From an uncultured Bacillota bacterium (lineage in GTDB: Bacteria; Bacillota; Clostridia; Christensenellales; UBA1242), in NCBI GenBank assembly GCA_947090235.1, contig CAMUNJ010000002.1, positions 1 to 33,095 on the forward strand: 33,095 nucleotides of DNA, written 5' to 3'. How positions within the stretch are numbered: the first letter of the stretch is position 1; the number at the start of each line of letters is the position of its first letter. Positions 30,424-33,095 of this stretch are shown here, one piece after another. Position numbers and translations under genes: made by a program. The notes under the pieces were generated by a model, which saw only the letters and a program-made list of their open reading frames with translations, did no database searches and had not been told where the DNA came from.

Positions 30424-33095
30424 TTATTTAACTTTCAAGCGTTTTCTAAGTTTGATTGTTATAAAGATTACAACTCCTACTACAACAACGCTTATTACAA
30501 TTGCAATTATTGCCCAAACATTTAAAGGCTCTGTTCTAGTCACTTTATATGAGAAGAGAAGGTTACCACTCATTGTGTAAACTTGAACATAGTGTGTACC
30601 AACAATAGTTATATCTACTGTGATGTTTTCTTGGCCTTGAGCAAGATTTTCTGCATTGACAATAATTGGAGTTTGTCCTGGTATTTTTATAATACAATCG
30701 CCAACTGTTTCATACATATTTTTAAGATTATATGTTACTTTGATAGGATTTGTGGTTGAGCCACCTTCCTCTAAGTCTACAGCGATAGGAGGAGAGGCAA
30801 GATTAATCCTAAATGCAAAGGTGAAGGAAGTTGGGCTTGCGTCAATATTTTTATAAGTTTGTTCACCAGTTTCAATAGTGATAACATATCTTCCGCTTCC
30901 TGTTTTTTCGTCGAAATAAGAAATTTGAAGATTTGTGAAGAAATATGTTTCATTATCAAAAGTCACTTTACTATCGTCAATTGTGGAAATAAACTTTTGT
31001 GTAACATCACGGCCATCTTTAAAAATAGATTTGACATAGTAATTAGCATAAGTGCTAAACTCAAATGTATATCTACTTTCGTTTGCATTTATAATTGAGA
31101 AGACAAAGTTTTCTCTTCTAACTTCCTCTTGATTTACACTCAAAGCCTCAAAACTAACAGAATAATAACCATTTTCATTAAATATATAGTTATTTACTCC
31201 AGCAGTTGTATAGTTGGTGTATTCTTGTCCATCTTTCATCACTTTTATGATAGGGTAGCCAGAAGCAAAATAATCTGTAGGGTTGGTTAGAGATAATTTT
31301 ACGCTTCCATTATAGATGGCTCTATTGATTGGCTCTGAAATTACCTCTTCGTTTGAGATAGGATCTGTGTAAGTAATTGTGAAAGGTACACTATTTAGGA
31401 AGGTTATATTTATAAATTCATATCTTCCAAATAAATGCTTGTTTGGATTTTCGCAACTATCTTGGAAAGTTAGTCTATAAGTACCTGCACGAGTCAAATA
31501 AATATAGTTTGTATTTCCATCTTTATATATAGTCGTGTTTAGTTGTTCAAGTTTGCCATTAAAGTTCTTTTCTAGAACAACTTGAATGTCATTTTCTTTT
31601 ATGCCATAATAATTGTTCCAAGTTATTTTAAGTTTATCAAATCCTATTTCGTCAGATAGAGCAACGATAGGTCTTGGATTTGCTGGGTCTGCAGATTGAA
31701 GTAGGTCTACACTAGATCCGGTTGCATTTTCATATGAAAGTCGCGATAAGATTTGAGAACTTTCTCCAATATAAACAACCGCAAATTTAGCATCTTTGCT
31801 GATTTTGCTATTGTAGGTGTAAACTTCAACTTTGACTCCTGCTCTTGAAGAATCTTTATCTTCCACTAAGCGAGATGAGAAGGTTGTGTTGAGTTCTTTA
31901 TTAGGCTCAATAACAACTCTTGCATCTTTATCATCATAATTTACGCTTAAAACATAAACTGTGCTGATTTCTTCTCCTGTGTCTGCTGTTGTGTATTTAA
32001 AGTCTGCTCTAGGCTCAACAGGAAGACCATCTACATGGAAATAGTATGAGATAGAAGAAGAGTTTAAAATGTTTATCATAAATAGTTTACATTCAGTTTC
32101 AAAAACATTTTCGTGATCGTATTTAGCAAGAACAAAATAACTTCCTGCACCTGAAATTGTGTGTCCACTAGCAAATTCATTTATATTTGTCCAGTTTTCT
32201 CTATCAGTTGAGATATAAACACTATAAGGATATTGTGTTAAATCGTCTTTTATTGTCATGTTTTGTCCATCATTAAATCCGATTGTCACATTGCTAGAGA
32301 AGGTTGTGATTGAAGTTGCTGGCGATGAGAATTGTTTTCCTCTAAATTTATATGTTAGAGTAGGGACATTTTCTATTGTTCCGTTTCCGTTATTGGAATT
32401 GATTGTTTGATTGTTTTTATCCAAGAACCAAATATTGTTTTGATTATTTTCTCCGCCTTTTTTGTCGCTAAGAACAGGTAAGCGATTGTAGATTCGAAGA
32501 TTTATTATCTTGATTGCTTTGTTATTAGCACTGCCTTCGTCATAATTTTCGCTCTCATAAACTTCGATAACATAAACTTTGTCGTAGTTTAATTGTCCTA
32601 AGTTTGATATTGTTATTGTACGGATATTGTTTGTGTTAGGCTTGAGGGAAGAATTGATATTATCTTGTCCTTGTCCACCAATAACTTTTACAACTTTTGC
32701 AACATATAGAAGGCTATTGTATTGATATGTCAAATTGCCAGAAGAAAGATATGTTTTTGATGAGTCGCCTTCAATAGTTTCGTATATAGTGTTGTTTCCT
32801 ACAACTTCTTGGCAGGTTTCTTCGTTGATAAGTTGAACAATAGTGATTGTATTGTTAAAGTTATCCTCAATTTCATACTTAAATTTTGTGCTTGAATTAT
32901 TTTGAACAGTTATGGTGATTTCAAGATAACTTCCAACATAGTTGAATGATAGAAAATCTCTGCTAAATGCAAGCCAATCTTGAGGATTGCCAGATTCAAC
33001 AATTGCTTCTTTCAATGTTTCGTCATTCCATCCCCCATTTTCATATCTAGAAATAGTTATCTTTCTAGGAGTTACATAAGCGTGAGTTGTGCTTT
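30424..33095 (-). CDS. Large membrane-anchored surface protein (5' part beyond the window)
   Basis: At least 889 residues are visible. The frame stays open to the right edge, so the true start lies outside; the apparent start at 33015 is an internal TTG. The C-terminus has one transmembrane span (NVWAIIAIVISVVVVGVVIF) followed by a basic tail (KLRKRLKVK), the topology of a protein anchored with its bulk outside the cell. The exported part is beta-rich and built from several Ig-like modules of roughly 100-150 residues, each with an AGTYRLTF-, NGYYSVSF-, GRYVITIE- or GTHYVQVY-type strand. No LPXTG motif is present. I do not recognise a named family; adhesion or surface-coat function is an inference. 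Confidence 0.8.
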   Translation of the reverse strand, partial: STTHAYVTPRKITISRYENGGWNDETLKEAIVESGNPQDWLAFSRDFLSFNYVGSYLEITITVQNNSSTKFKYEIEDNFNNTITIVQLINEETCQEVVGNNTIYETIEGDSSKTYLSSGNLTYQYNSLLYVAKVVKVIGGQGQDNINSSLKPNTNNIRTITISNLGQLNYDKVYVIEVYESENYDEGSANNKAIKIINLRIYNRLPVLSDKKGGENNQNNIWFLDKNNQTINSNNGNGTIENVPTLTYKFRGKQFSSPATSITTFSSNVTIGFNDGQNMTIKDDLTQYPYSVYISTDRENWTNINEFASGHTISGAGSYFVLAKYDHENVFETECKLFMINILNSSSISYYFHVDGLPVEPRADFKYTTADTGEEISTVYVLSVNYDDKDARVVIEPNKELNTTFSSRLVEDKDSSRAGVKVEVYTYNSKISKDAKFAVVYIGESSQILSRLSYENATGSSVDLLQSADPANPRPIVALSDEIGFDKLKITWNNYYGIKENDIQVVLEKNFNGKLEQLNTTIYKDGNTNYIYLTRAGTYRLTFQDSCENPNKHLFGRYEFINITFLNSVPFTITYTDPISNEEVISEPINRAIYNGSVKLSLTNPTDYFASGYPIIKVMKDGQEYTNYTTAGVNNYIFNENGYYSVSFEALSVNQEEVRRENFVFSIINANESRYTFEFSTYANYYVKSIFKDGRDVTQKFISTIDDSKVTFDNETYFFTNLQISYFDEKTGSGRYVITIETGEQTYKNIDASPTSFTFAFRINLASPPIAVDLEEGGSTTNPIKVTYNLKNMYETVGDCIIKIPGQTPIIVNAENLAQGQENITVDITIVGTHYVQVYTMSGNLLFSYKVTRTEPLNVWAIIAIVISVVVVGVVIFITIKLRKRLKVK

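Overview
The window is AT-rich, densely coded DNA with strong Shine-Dalgarno sites, Rho-independent terminators and sigma-A type promoters. Gene content (rplI, pgk-tpiA, dnaX-ybaB-recR, rpmG-secE-nusG-rplK-rplA, cysS-comF, recD2, a SpoVB-like flippase, DUF1540-type cysteine motifs) points to a low-GC Bacillota chromosome, most likely an uncultured Clostridia-type gut bacterium. I cannot name the species.

Layout. 1-2.8 kb: small HTH regulator, DUF1540-like protein, rplI, and a lysine-rich protein of unknown function. 2.8-6.3 kb: an unknown minus-strand gene, a MATE-type lipid/polysaccharide flippase overlapping an HU-type DNA-binding protein, and a tRNA-dihydrouridine synthase. 6.3-8.9 kb: pgk, a structured intergenic region, tpiA and a GNAT acetyltransferase. 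9-11.9 kb: dnaX split by a nine-A run, a zinc-ribbon membrane protein, ybaB and recR. 11.9-14.2 kb: a NADAR protein translationally coupled to argS. 14.3-16.8 kb: an accessory stretch with a membrane-anchored surface protein whose promoter contains a poly-C spacer, a 47-aa ORF, an unknown protein and an orphan HicB-like protein. 16.85-20.1 kb: rpmG, secE, nusG, an unknown gene, then rplK-rplA behind a structured leader. 20.2-24.6 kb: a large secreted GLUG/InlB-repeat protein interrupted by a G8 tract, and a GPH-type transporter. 24.7-27.7 kb (minus strand): tRNA-Glu, comF, cysS and a MarR-type regulator. 27.7-30.3 kb: recD2 and an XRE regulator. 30.4 kb to the right edge (minus strand): a very large membrane-anchored surface protein that runs off the window. 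No gene-free stretch exceeds 300 bases.

The most interesting signal is a pair of long G/C homopolymers, rare in DNA this AT-rich, each placed where a change in tract length would switch a surface protein. A G8 tract at 20311-20318 lies just behind a signal peptide and puts the mature domain out of frame. A C9 tract (minus strand) at 15343-15351 lies between a perfect TTGACA and a perfect TATAAT and leaves a 12-bp spacer. Both loci read as OFF in this sequence. Together they suggest a simple-sequence contingency (phase-variation) system for cell-surface proteins. A third homopolymer, A9 in dnaX followed by a stem-loop, looks like programmed frameshifting or transcriptional slippage that makes gamma and tau forms of the clamp loader. 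Also notable are a leaderless or nearly leaderless start arrangement for recD2, dus and the MarR gene, and a perfect 24-bp inverted repeat at the end of recR.
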